Below are positions 17,444-26,824 of a DNA stretch of 64,000 bases, piece by piece. Position 1 is the stretch's first letter. Each line of letters begins with the position of its first letter. The position numbers and the translations under genes were made by a program. The notes beneath the pieces are model-generated. The model was not told the origin of the DNA. It was given only the letters and a program-made list of their open reading frames with translations, and made no database searches. This DNA is from UBA5342 sp965662645 (GTDB taxonomy: Bacteria; Bacteroidota; Bacteroidia; Bacteroidales; UBA5342), in the NCBI GenBank assembly GCA_965662645.1, contig CBFIII010000008.1, positions 1-64,000 of the forward strand, given 5' to 3'.

Positions 17444-18667
17444 TTATTTATTGGTTTTAGACTGCAAATAATCCTCTGCTATTTTTATTAGAGCTGGTTC
17501 ATTAAAATTCTTTGCCGTTAACAGTAAATCTTTTGCAAAATGCGCATAATAATCTCCTTTAGTTATTTGCTTATAATCCCATTCTTTATTATCTCTAAGA
17601 TAAGAAGCCAAATAAACATATCCTTGCTTTATACTTCTTCCATCTTCTGTCTCATACCCCCATAAATCAACGCCTACACGTTTACCATATTGAGCCAATC
17701 GCGTCAGTCCCCTAAGATTCATAGCACTATAGGTGAACGCCTTAGTGCGTACTAATTCGTGTGGTTGGCTACCATCAGGTTCTATCTGGTAAGCTATACG
17801 CTTTTTAACCACAGTCTCTAAATAATTTGCAACATCTGCGTCTCTATTGAGATAGCATAAAAAACCACACAGCTGACCATCATAATGCGTACCATGATTA
17901 TTTATTCTACTAGCCTCCATCATTCCAAATTCGCTATTTTTGAGCCAATCAAAATACTGCGACAACCAATCATCGATACCACTAGCCAACTCTACTGGCA
18001 AAACATGACCTAGCTTCAATATTTCTAGAGTTGTAACAACCTTACCAATACCTCCAAATTCAATAATACCCAAACAGCGCCCTTCATTTATACCAGGAAT
18101 ACCTTGTGCATAATTCAAATGCGGATTCACAAATGTAGCTGTATCAATAAACCAAGCATTTAACAATTGGATAGCCTTCTGAGCATATTTTTCATCTTCA
18201 CTATAAAAGTAGGCAGTACCTAGATTTGAAATAGCATTAAAAAATTGTTCCTTTTCACTAAAATCAGTTGATTCTGTTCTTGCACCCGGATTAACTTCTC
18301 CATCACGTCTTACATATGGTAAGCTATCAGGGGTTTCAGTATTGGGCCAAAAATAAGGAGCGATAGAATAATAATCATGTACATTACCACTAGCCGGAAG
18401 GCTTGTCTTATTGCACACCGAAAAGATGCGGGAATCTAATGCACTATCTGCACGCTGCATCAGTCTATCATAATCCTTAAGTGCTTTAGCGTCTTCCTGT
18501 TCTATTTTCTGTTTAGTAAACACAAGACTTTCGTAACTTGAAAACGAAAACACCACACCACTCTCTGGAAAAAGAGGCTCTTGAAAAGAATATACAAACG
18601 GGACGATGACTAAAACTAATAATTTTTTCAATAACACTACAGTTCTTTTTTTGGTCACAAATTTCAT
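17444..18667 (-). CDS. Alginate-lyase-superfamily (PL38-like) protein
   Basis: Probable lyase acting on glucuronan/uronic-acid-containing chains. An N-terminal hydrophobic signal (LLKKLLVLVIVPFVYSF) precedes the PF05426 fold, with NVHDYYSIAPYFWPN (95-109), LLNAWFIDTATFVNPHLNYAQG (168-189), the catalytic-type motif NNHGTHYDGQ (256-265) and RTKAFTYSAMN (307-317). It is a paralogue of the 402-residue protein at 8568-9776, sharing the HDYYS/HDFFS, NAWFVDTAT and RTKxxxYS blocks, but this copy keeps the canonical NNHGTxYD. It follows the SMP-30 gene by 31 bp, so they are probably co-transcribed. The PL38 call is by motif memory; PL5-type specificity is possible. Confidence 0.8.
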   Translation of the reverse strand: MKFVTKKRTVVLLKKLLVLVIVPFVYSFQEPLFPESGVVFSFSSYESLVFTKQKIEQEDAKALKDYDRLMQRADSALDSRIFSVCNKTSLPASGNVHDYYSIAPYFWPNTETPDSLPYVRRDGEVNPGARTESTDFSEKEQFFNAISNLGTAYFYSEDEKYAQKAIQLLNAWFIDTATFVNPHLNYAQGIPGINEGRCLGIIEFGGIGKVVTTLEILKLGHVLPVELASGIDDWLSQYFDWLKNSEFGMMEASRINNHGTHYDGQLCGFLCYLNRDADVANYLETVVKKRIAYQIEPDGSQPHELVRTKAFTYSAMNLRGLTRLAQYGKRVGVDLWGYETEDGRSIKQGYVYLASYLRDNKEWDYKQITKGDYYAHFAKDLLLTAKNFNEPALIKIAEDYLQSKTNK

Positions 18668-18698
18668 TTTTCTTAACAGTTTAATAATTAAAATTTTG

Positions 18699-19598
18699 CT
18701 AATACAAGCCTTTCACCGCAAGCTCAATAGAATAAAACCCCGTTTTTGATGTGATGTATAACGTTTTATTTTTCTTACCACCAATGGTCACATTAGCAGT
18801 CCAATTTTGTGGTACTTTTATCAAATCTATTTGTTCCCCTTTGGTATTGAAAACATAAACACCTTCCTTACCTGTAAGGTAGAGGTTGCGCTCTTTATCT
18901 ATCGTCATACCATCAGATCCCATTTCTATAAATAATTTCTTATTGGCTAAAACTCCAGGAGCAGTAATATCATAAACAAATAGGTGTCCCTCTTTGATAT
19001 CAGCAATATAGAGCTTTTGATTCTCTATATCACCAATAATACCATTAGGACGACCAAAATCAGTAGCCACCATGGTCAACTCTCCTTGTGCCGATAAGTA
19101 ATAGGCATCTTGGCTAGGCAAAAAGTCATCTTCTCTATCCCACCATGGACGTTTATAAAGAGGATCAGTAAAGTAGATACCGCCCAATTCATCTATCCAA
19201 AGGTCATTAGGAGCATTAAGCAAATCACCCTGAAAGTTATCTACCAATACGGTATGTGAACCATCTTCGTTGACACGCCACAACTCATTTTTCTCATCAG
19301 CACAGGCGATAAGTTTTCCATCATTATCAAAATACAAACCGTTGGAACGCCCCATACCTTTCTTAAAAACAGCCATTTCTTCTTTCTCAATATCCCATTT
19401 GAGGATTTGGTCGTTGGGCTGATCGGTAAAGTATATAAAACCATCAGGCGACTTAGCAGGCCCTTCGGTAAACTTAAAATCTTCAGATAAGGTTTTAAGT
19501 TCTGCACCTCTAGCAATGACAGATTTTGTTCTTGGCTCTGCCCCCATCAGCATTACGGATAATAGTATTGCAATTAAGTATAGATGTTGTTTTTTCAT
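18699..19598 (-). CDS. SMP-30/gluconolactonase/LRE-family secreted protein
   Basis: Six-bladed beta-propeller of the regucalcin/gluconolactonase family, which typically hydrolyses sugar lactones with a divalent metal. A signal peptide (YLIAILLSVMLMGA) is followed by LSEDFKFTEGPAKSPDGFIYFTD, with the metal-ligand Glu of TEGP, then LLNAPNDLWIDELGGIYFTDP (ligand Asn) and SDGMTIDKERNLYLTGKEGVYVF (ligand Asp). All three expected ligands are present. It sits 31 bp upstream of the 407-residue lyase-like gene. A role on aldonic or uronic lactones from polysaccharide breakdown is inferred from context only. Confidence 0.85.
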   Translation of the reverse strand: MKKQHLYLIAILLSVMLMGAEPRTKSVIARGAELKTLSEDFKFTEGPAKSPDGFIYFTDQPNDQILKWDIEKEEMAVFKKGMGRSNGLYFDNDGKLIACADEKNELWRVNEDGSHTVLVDNFQGDLLNAPNDLWIDELGGIYFTDPLYKRPWWDREDDFLPSQDAYYLSAQGELTMVATDFGRPNGIIGDIENQKLYIADIKEGHLFVYDITAPGVLANKKLFIEMGSDGMTIDKERNLYLTGKEGVYVFNTKGEQIDLIKVPQNWTANVTIGGKKNKTLYITSKTGFYSIELAVKGLY

Positions 19599-19614
19599 AA
19601 CTGTGGATAATTTA

Positions 19615-19815
19615 TGTATTTGTGATACACTGACGATGAATCACTGGCGTCAGCGCGACAAGGATAGCAGCGGTATGAAGCTGCCACAGCATCTGTAGAA
19701 TAGTTGGACTGGGGCAACCGAAGTAAGCCACTAGACCGCCTAACGAAACAGAGTACTGTGGTAGTATTCATAATAGCGGATAGCCTGCTCGACCGCCCAA
19801 ATTTGGACTATTTTA
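19615..19815. repeat. Non-coding stretch resembling a decayed dispersed repeat
   Basis: About 200 bp of markedly more GC-rich sequence than its surroundings (contains ACTGGCGTCAGCGCGACAAG and AGCGGATAGCCTGCTCGACC) between the SMP-30 start and the end of the T9SS protein. It has no coding logic or RNA fold I can name. I recall similar AGCGGATAGCC...CGCCCAAAT blocks scattered between genes of other Bacteroidota. This recollection is not checkable here. Confidence 0.35.
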
Positions 19816-19839
19816 GACAGTTTTATCGTCCTACATACT

Positions 19840-21708
19840 CTATTTAATTACGAGTTTTTTAATGAACTGTTTTTCGTCACTATTTACTCTAATGAGATAC
19901 AAGCCAGATGTAAAAGTCCCTTGTATTGGTATAGTCAGTTTTTCTGACATTTTTCCTTTAAACACTATTTTCCCGTTTGCATTGATAATGGAAACTACAG
20001 CTGAATTGATTCCGCTTAAATGTATTGTAACATTTTCTGTTGCTGGATTAGGATAGATGTCAACTCTCAGAGAATTAGTTGTTGATAAAGTAGACGTTAT
20101 TGTACCAGATCTATTTGTCGCGGCATACTCTAAAACCCATTGAGCCCTTTTTCCGTCCCATGAAGTATATCCTACTACATGGGTAGTTCTATTTTCAGCC
20201 AAATAGTCTCTCCCTGATGTAGCGTTCTTAAAACGGTATGTATCATCACCTAATGATTCAATGGTCCATTTTTTATCAGATCCGGAGGCAACGGGTTCTA
20301 CACTAGTGCCTGCTACACCACCACTACCATCACTATCAAGACAGCCTCGCCCAGAATAATAACTATCAATATTGTATTCGTCATTGCTGACTAACACTAA
20401 ATTCCAAAGTTGATCATCATTTCCAGTATAGCTCTTACCCATAACAATTGCACCATCAGAATCCAAGTAGTTCCCTGTTGCTTTATTCTTAAATTTATAG
20501 GTACCCTCCATATCAAAAGTGCGACCAGCATACGCTAGTGTTTCCCATTTACCGACCCATGTAGTAATACTTTGTGGTCGCTCGCTATTAATCATGGTTA
20601 AAGTGTTAGGTAAACTTTCTCCTAACCTATCGTGTAAATGATTGTATGCAAGCTCAAATGCCGTTTTTGAATTTTCCACCAAATCAAGGTAACCATCACA
20701 AATATAAGATGAAACACTTCCTCCATTCATCCAGTCTGTATGAAGTTCTAAAAAGTCGATTAATCTATCCTTTTCTAGACTAAATAAATCATCTCCCTGA
20801 TTCCAGGCCATTTCAGCAACATTTACAATTGATACAAAACCTAATTTCGAATGATTTAAATCTCTACAGGTTTCCATACACAGCCCATCTACATAAGAAG
20901 TTCCTGTTCTATTGGTACCATCATGCCATTGAAGATTAGTCCATGATTGTGATTCTCCTGATGGCGGAATAGGTTGTGAACCATCAGAACTTTGGAAGAT
21001 GTAAGTTATAATTCTGTCTTTCCACATTTGTATGGCATCATCATAAGCTGATTGATCATCCTGAAAAATAGCCACAGCCATTTGTGCCTCAATAGAAGCC
21101 ATAACCCAATTATTATGTGGACGACCACTCCAAATATAATAGTTTTTAAATTTGTTCAATAAGGTATTTAATTGCGTAGTGTTGTTACTTGACCATCCCG
21201 AGTTAGCAGTGTGACGTAATAGTTCCCCTGCATTTGCATACCATGGCGCTGCCCAACTTATTACCAATCTTGCATTAGAATCAGTAATATTATCAAACTC
21301 AGCGCTCCAATCTCTAATGATATTAATGGCTTTTGAAGCATACCTATCATCCCCTGTCAAATAAAAACGCAATGCCAAAGAATATGCAGCCTTTCCATCA
21401 TATACAATATCATTACATCCAACATTAGGATTATTATAAGAACCACATTCCACACAATCATATGTATGTTGTACATAGTTAATGGAAGAAAATGGCAAAG
21501 GATCTATTCCTTGATAGTTATCAGCATCGACAACCTTAAAATTGGTCCAAGCAGTACTCCAGGGTTCCTCATTTGCATCTAATTTAGATATTACAAAATC
21601 TAAATCTGCAGTTGTGTGCATTCCACCCGGATGATTAAAACCGAAGGAATTTACAGTTAACATAACACAGAACAATACTAAGCTTAATTTAATAAAAATG
21701 TTTCTCAT
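19840..21708 (-). CDS. T9SS-secreted alginate-lyase-superfamily protein with ricin-type module
   Basis: Probable surface or extracellular polysaccharide lyase. A signal peptide (1-23) is followed by an alginate-lyase-like helical domain (about 25-395) with HPGGMHTTADLDFVISKLD, YDGKAAYSLALRFYLTGDDRYA, RPHNNWVMASIEAQ (197-210), and then METCRDLNHSKLGFVSIVNV. A ricin-B-like beta-trefoil (about 402-530; GNYLDSDG, DDQLWNL, KKWTIE, AQWVLE repeats) could bind glycan. The last 70 residues are a type A T9SS sorting domain (VDIYPNPATENVTIHL ... GLYLIRV ... FIKKLVIK). It is unlike the two 400-residue paralogues, which lack the trefoil and T9SS tail, so this member is probably the exported one that starts depolymerisation. 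Substrate unknown. Confidence 0.82.
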   Translation of the reverse strand: MRNIFIKLSLVLFCVMLTVNSFGFNHPGGMHTTADLDFVISKLDANEEPWSTAWTNFKVVDADNYQGIDPLPFSSINYVQHTYDCVECGSYNNPNVGCNDIVYDGKAAYSLALRFYLTGDDRYASKAINIIRDWSAEFDNITDSNARLVISWAAPWYANAGELLRHTANSGWSSNNTTQLNTLLNKFKNYYIWSGRPHNNWVMASIEAQMAVAIFQDDQSAYDDAIQMWKDRIITYIFQSSDGSQPIPPSGESQSWTNLQWHDGTNRTGTSYVDGLCMETCRDLNHSKLGFVSIVNVAEMAWNQGDDLFSLEKDRLIDFLELHTDWMNGGSVSSYICDGYLDLVENSKTAFELAYNHLHDRLGESLPNTLTMINSERPQSITTWVGKWETLAYAGRTFDMEGTYKFKNKATGNYLDSDGAIVMGKSYTGNDDQLWNLVLVSNDEYNIDSYYSGRGCLDSDGSGGVAGTSVEPVASGSDKKWTIESLGDDTYRFKNATSGRDYLAENRTTHVVGYTSWDGKRAQWVLEYAATNRSGTITSTLSTTNSLRVDIYPNPATENVTIHLSGINSAVVSIINANGKIVFKGKMSEKLTIPIQGTFTSGLYLIRVNSDEKQFIKKLVIK

Positions 21709-21792
21709 AATTTTAACGATTAAAGATTAATAAAAACTCACTCATAAAAAAAACTATTGGATATAGAATCCCACTGGGAATCTTCCTTATTA

Positions 21793-24531
21793 CTATTTCA
21801 TTTTGTAGGACACCTGATAACTGCCCGAACCAAGTTCCACGACCACATCATTAGCTTCTTTTTTAGTCATCTTAACACCTTTTTTCTTGAGCGGTAAAGA
21901 TTGAATAGTAACCTCTTTATTCTTAGACTTAGGTAAAGTCAGAGTCGCTGTACTATTTGCAGGAATAATCACATTGTACACAAACTTATTGTCCTCAAGC
22001 ACCCAAGAAGAACTTACTACACCGTACATAGAATTGATTTCAGCCTTAGCATTGGTCAAGCCGCCTCCAAAATGAGGAGTGAAAACAATATGCTTATAGC
22101 CAGGATTCTGCTCGTCGAGGTTGATACCCGCCACATAATTATACAACCATTCGCCTATGGCGCCATAAGCGTAATGGTTAAAGCTGTTCATTCCTTCAAT
22201 AATAGTACCATCAGGTTTTTGCGTATCCCAACGTTCCCAAATAGTAGTAGCACCCTGAGTGACAGGATACAACCAACCTGGATATTCTTTGCGATTAAGT
22301 AACATAAAAGCTAAATCTTCATAACCATTAGCAGACAAGGTGCTACACAACAATGGCGTACCTAGGAAACCAGTCGTCAGGTGCTTAAATTTCTTAACAT
22401 CATCGGCAAAGTATTTAGCTGAAGCTGATATCAATTTCTCTGGCACTAGGTCGAAAGAAAGAGCCAATGCATAAGCCGTTTGTGTATGCGATACTAAGCG
22501 ACCGTTTGGTGTCATGTATTCGTTAATAAAAGCCTCTTTTACATTTTGAGCGAGAGTAGCATATGCTGCTGCGTCATCTTGCTTATCAAGGATAGTCGCA
22601 ATTTTACTCAATAAAGAGGTCGAATATTTATAATAAGCTGTCGCGATTAAATCTTTCTCGGTAGTAGCACCGGCATAATCGGGCTTATCTGAATGGTAAG
22701 CTAACCAATCGCCCCAATGCCATCGGTTCTGATTCCATAAGAAATCGTCGCCAGCATGCTTTTTCATATACTCTACCCAGCCTTTCATACTACTGTATTG
22801 CTCCTCTAAGATGCGCACATCACCATAAGCCTGATACACTGTCCAAGGGATAATAACCGCCGCATCGGCCCAACCAGTACAGCCACCCATCTTGTTATTC
22901 CACATATCAGGAATGATATTTGGCACCTCGCCATTAGGCTGCTGATCTAAGGCTAAATCCTTTAACCATTTGGTATAAAATGAGGCCACATTAAAGTTAA
23001 AAGACGCTGTCATAGCAAAGGCTTGTGCATCGCCTGTCCAGCCCACACGTTCGTCACGCTGAGGACAATCAGTAGGAATATCGAGAAAGTTATCACGCTG
23101 TCCCCACTGAATATTTTTCTGCAACTGTGTAATAAGTGGATCTGAACACGAGAAATCACCTGTTGGTGCCATATCTGAATGGATGACAATTCCCGTAATT
23201 TTATCCGCAGTTAAAGTACCAGGATAACCTTCAACCTTAATAAAACGGAAGCCATGAAAGGTAAAATGAGGTTCAAAGATCTCTTCTTCTCCACCTTTCA
23301 AGGTATAGATATCTGTTGCTTCAGCAGAACGTAAGTTAGTCGTAAAAAAGTTACCTTCCTTATCTAAGACCTCAGCAAACTGAAGCGTTACTTTGTCACC
23401 AGCCTGACCTTGCACTTTTAGACGTGCCCAGCCCACGATATTCTGACCTAAGTCAAAAACTTGTTCCCCCTTAGGAGTGGTGATAAATTTGATAGGTACA
23501 ATTTCTTCTGTAGCACGTACGGGTATGCTGTTTGATGCTACAAGGATGTCTTTTGAATGGTCTAGGACAGCTGCGGCATTCCATTGTTCATTAAAATCAG
23601 CTTTGCACCAGCCCTTTTTTTCGAGGCGAGCATCATACTTTTCACCATCGTAAATGTCTGATTCTAAAATTGCTGCATAAGAGATTCCCCAGTTTTCATC
23701 GGTCACAATAGTTTCAGAAGTCCCATCGGTATAAGTGATTTGTAGCTGAGCAATAAGTCCTAATTGCTTGCCATAATGTGCCACATCACCTTCCCAACCT
23801 AGACGTCCACGAAACCAACCATCGCCCACAATAGCACCAATCGCATTATTAGTTTGCAACATATCTGTTACATCATACACTTGGTATTGGATGCGTTTTT
23901 TATAAGAAGTAAAGCCAGGGGTAAAAAGTTGATCACCGACTTTCTCACCATTGATAAATAATTGGTACAAACCCAAAGAAGACACATAGACACGGGCTGT
24001 TTTCACGGTTTTAGCTGCTTTAAATTCCTTACGGTAATATTGACTTGGCAATGATTGATCAACAAATTCACCACCCGGCATCGTTATCCACGAAGCCTGC
24101 CATTCTGCTGTACTAAGTAATCCCATCTCCCAGAAAGCAGGTTCGCTCCACGCACTTACTTTATTGTTATTATCCCACACACGCACTTGCCAGTAGGCAC
24201 GTTGCATTGACTTAAGGGAAGTTCCCTCGTAAACAACTCCTAACGATTGTTCACTCACCACCTTACCCGTGCTCCAAAGCAAAGCATCCTTTTCCTTTAG
24301 TGCTTTAGACGACTCGGCCACACGTATCTCATAGGCCGTTTGCATAATATTCGTTTTAGTAGAAGACATTTTCCAACTTAAGCGAACTTGCTCTACATCT
24401 ATTCCAATAGGGTTCTCATGGTATTCACAGGTATTTTCAATGACTTTCGTCTGAGCCATTGCAGCGAATACTGATACACACACACAGACAGCTAATGTCA
24501 AAATGCGTTTGGTGCTTGATTTAAGATTCAT
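21793..24531 (-). CDS. GH78 alpha-L-rhamnosidase (canonical)
   Basis: Exo-acting rhamnosidase. A signal peptide (LTLAVCVCVSVFAAMAQ) precedes an Ig-like domain (about 30-145), the rhamnosidase N-domain (about 170-330, LFINGEKVGDQLFTPGFTSYKKR), a carbohydrate-binding-like domain (about 350-470, FDLGQNIVGWARLKV), the (alpha/alpha)6 barrel and a C-terminal beta domain (TATLTLP). The catalytic loop DCPQRDERVGWTGDAQAF matches the family consensus exactly, with Glu494 the expected acid; WERWDTQKPDGTI is also typical. At 912 residues it is full length. It lies 45 bp after the GH5-like gene and 84 bp before the T9SS lyase-like gene, in line with one minus-strand transcript. Confidence 0.95.
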   Translation of the reverse strand: MNLKSSTKRILTLAVCVCVSVFAAMAQTKVIENTCEYHENPIGIDVEQVRLSWKMSSTKTNIMQTAYEIRVAESSKALKEKDALLWSTGKVVSEQSLGVVYEGTSLKSMQRAYWQVRVWDNNNKVSAWSEPAFWEMGLLSTAEWQASWITMPGGEFVDQSLPSQYYRKEFKAAKTVKTARVYVSSLGLYQLFINGEKVGDQLFTPGFTSYKKRIQYQVYDVTDMLQTNNAIGAIVGDGWFRGRLGWEGDVAHYGKQLGLIAQLQITYTDGTSETIVTDENWGISYAAILESDIYDGEKYDARLEKKGWCKADFNEQWNAAAVLDHSKDILVASNSIPVRATEEIVPIKFITTPKGEQVFDLGQNIVGWARLKVQGQAGDKVTLQFAEVLDKEGNFFTTNLRSAEATDIYTLKGGEEEIFEPHFTFHGFRFIKVEGYPGTLTADKITGIVIHSDMAPTGDFSCSDPLITQLQKNIQWGQRDNFLDIPTDCPQRDERVGWTGDAQAFAMTASFNFNVASFYTKWLKDLALDQQPNGEVPNIIPDMWNNKMGGCTGWADAAVIIPWTVYQAYGDVRILEEQYSSMKGWVEYMKKHAGDDFLWNQNRWHWGDWLAYHSDKPDYAGATTEKDLIATAYYKYSTSLLSKIATILDKQDDAAAYATLAQNVKEAFINEYMTPNGRLVSHTQTAYALALSFDLVPEKLISASAKYFADDVKKFKHLTTGFLGTPLLCSTLSANGYEDLAFMLLNRKEYPGWLYPVTQGATTIWERWDTQKPDGTIIEGMNSFNHYAYGAIGEWLYNYVAGINLDEQNPGYKHIVFTPHFGGGLTNAKAEINSMYGVVSSSWVLEDNKFVYNVIIPANSTATLTLPKSKNKEVTIQSLPLKKKGVKMTKKEANDVVVELGSGSYQVSYKMK

Positions 24532-24576
24532 AATTATAGTGTTTATTTAAAATATCAGTTCTAAAGTATTTTATGT

Positions 24577-25965
24577 TTAGTTATTAATCCCTGGAATAAT
24601 TCTCAAATGCATGTCCTTCTTATCTTCTGGCCACTGTAGAATAATCAATTGTTGCGTATTATTATTCCAGATAAAATCAGCAGGATTACTCTTACCATTA
24701 GATTTGAACACCTCCAATCCTACATTTTTTAGCGGATTGTAACATAGCACAAAATCATCATCGCACACAATAGAAAATCCATCGGGATAATGCCTATCTG
24801 CCCCGACAAAGATACGCGAAGCCCCTTTACTATTATCAGTCGTCACATAAACATCGAGACTACGTGTAGCAAAATCATAACCAAAAGAATTAATATCACC
24901 AGCAATAGACTGAGGATAAGGACGAGAAATAATATCTGTAATATATTTACGTTCAACAGTACCTACAAGTTGAGGATCGGCAAAAATTGCCCAAGTAGAG
25001 GGACCTCCAGCCATAAAATGTTGTTTGGTCTTATTTCCCGAAAACCAAGCCTTAATGGAACCTATACCCAAACTATCAAAAAGCTCTGCCGTACGCATAT
25101 AAAAATCCATATAATTTAACTGCCCTAGCCTACCCGTCATTGTAGAATCGGTGGTATCAAAGGTAGGAAAACCCCACTCACCAATAAAGATAGGTGCATC
25201 AAGCAATTTAGATTCTTTATCAAAACGAAGCATCGTTGGTTCTACAAGTGCCCTATCATTTTGATAGATATGAGGTGCAAAAAGTAAATTCTCACGATCG
25301 ATATCTTTCTTTATTTCGGCATATTGATTCCCATTAATAGCTTCACCTTTATTCATAAAAATGGTTTGAATCAAGCTGTATTTCTCAGGATCTATCTTAT
25401 TCTTTTCGTCAATAAGTTTTTGGTAAAAAGGCACTAGATAATCGCTGGTCAAATCATCATAAGAAATATCCATCGTGAGCTTACGAGGCTCATTCAAAAG
25501 ATCGTAACCCGACACGGCTGTTTCATCTACATAACGTTTCCAGATGACCTGCCAAGCTTCGATATAAAGCTCGTGCTCTCCTTTTTTATTCAACCAGAAT
25601 TCTTCCCAGATAAATTCATCAATACCATAATTGGTCATTTTAAACACCGTCTTTATCCCAACATTTTTACCCATTAACACCAACGCGTCCAGTTTTTTAA
25701 GATAATCCTCATCAATGGTAGCTCCCGCAAAATGGCTTATTTTATCCATCTCTAAACGAATAACCTGATAATTGGCACCCATACGCTGCATGCGTTTATA
25801 GTCGTCAGTTGTAAAGGTTAAGTCGCGGCTATCACCCGTTGTTACTAAAACAAATCCACGACCAACGGTATGACGGCCATTAGCATCGCGTAAAGGGTGC
25901 TCTAGTTGTGCGAACAACGAAAAAGAAACAAAAAGTGTGATAAATAATATCAACTGTTTTTTCAT
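24577..25965 (-). CDS. GH5-like (cellulase-superfamily) glycoside hydrolase
   Basis: Retaining glycosidase with a TIM barrel. A signal peptide (MKKQLILFITLFVSFSLFAQ) is followed by the barrel, with MGANYQVIRLEM on strand 2, the acid/base in GYDLLNEP (Glu159), FAPHIYQ and the nucleophile in IFIGEWGFP (Glu263). These are the GH5/GH-A hallmarks. A short beta domain (about 350-460, endoglycoceramidase-C-like in position) ends the protein. The subfamily and substrate are not clear; beta-glucosidic or beta-mannosidic activity would be typical, but PUL context points to a uronic/rhamnose glycan. It is the first gene of the minus-strand run facing the divergent regulator. Confidence 0.8.
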   Translation of the reverse strand: MKKQLILFITLFVSFSLFAQLEHPLRDANGRHTVGRGFVLVTTGDSRDLTFTTDDYKRMQRMGANYQVIRLEMDKISHFAGATIDEDYLKKLDALVLMGKNVGIKTVFKMTNYGIDEFIWEEFWLNKKGEHELYIEAWQVIWKRYVDETAVSGYDLLNEPRKLTMDISYDDLTSDYLVPFYQKLIDEKNKIDPEKYSLIQTIFMNKGEAINGNQYAEIKKDIDRENLLFAPHIYQNDRALVEPTMLRFDKESKLLDAPIFIGEWGFPTFDTTDSTMTGRLGQLNYMDFYMRTAELFDSLGIGSIKAWFSGNKTKQHFMAGGPSTWAIFADPQLVGTVERKYITDIISRPYPQSIAGDINSFGYDFATRSLDVYVTTDNSKGASRIFVGADRHYPDGFSIVCDDDFVLCYNPLKNVGLEVFKSNGKSNPADFIWNNNTQQLIILQWPEDKKDMHLRIIPGINN

Positions 25966-26824
25966 ATTTTTAAAATTTTAGAATTAACGAAAGATGACAA
26001 TACACATAAATAGTTCTTGGTCTTTCAACTACTTACTTTACAACAGATAAATATGTCTTAATAATTATTTAAGTCGTGTTGGTTTCATTTATCAGACATC
26101 AACTCTATCCAATAATGCTTAATACTTGACATTTACGCAAAAAAACAACACATAACAAAAGAATAAAAATCGCTATTCAAACAATCCTACTCATACCTCA
26201 AATATTGAACTATTAACTCACATTTGAAACCATAACTTAAAATGAGAAAACTGTACAATTTCAAAACAAAATAAACTACCCCGCTGCATACAGCCGAAGT
26301 ATCAATACAAAACACTTTTTCATTCGCAGCAAGCTGCTAGGAATTAAACCCACAATGTGGGATCAAACGTTCTCGTATAGTGTTAATGCATATCCATTAT
26401 ATAAAAAAAACAAAAAACAGTATAATACTCTTTTTCTAAAATTCAACAATAAACGTTAAAACATAGACAAGCTGACTCTGAAGGAATATCGCATAAAACT
26501 CATAATCAGACACATAACAACAAGAAACAAATACAACACCAACACACCACAAGATACTAAAAAGCAACCCATTAACTATCTGAAAAAACAAAATGATTGC
26601 AATGATTAAAGCTATTTTATCAAAACATTTTTATAATTTTGTATCATTAAGCATAGATTATGGTGAATTTATATTTCACAAATTAACTTATAAATAAGAG
26701 ATACAAGTGTATTTACTTAAGCATACGATCTTTTTTCCTTCAAATTATACTTACTTTTGAATTCGAAAGGTTAACCTATATTTACTCTTTATCCAACTGA
26801 TGGCTAACAAAGGTGTTTGAAAAA
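25966..26824. promoter_or_regulatory. Divergent intergenic region between GH5-like gene and hybrid regulator
   Basis: About 860 bp without a gene. It must hold the promoters of both divergent transcripts. A TAATTTTG -7-like element lies at 26634-26641 on the plus strand, about 184 bp before the regulator start. Around 26280-26365 there are small palindromes (CCCAC AAT GTGGG; AGCA AGC TGCT) in a block that looks like a decayed intergenic repeat. No operator could be assigned. Confidence 0.4.
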
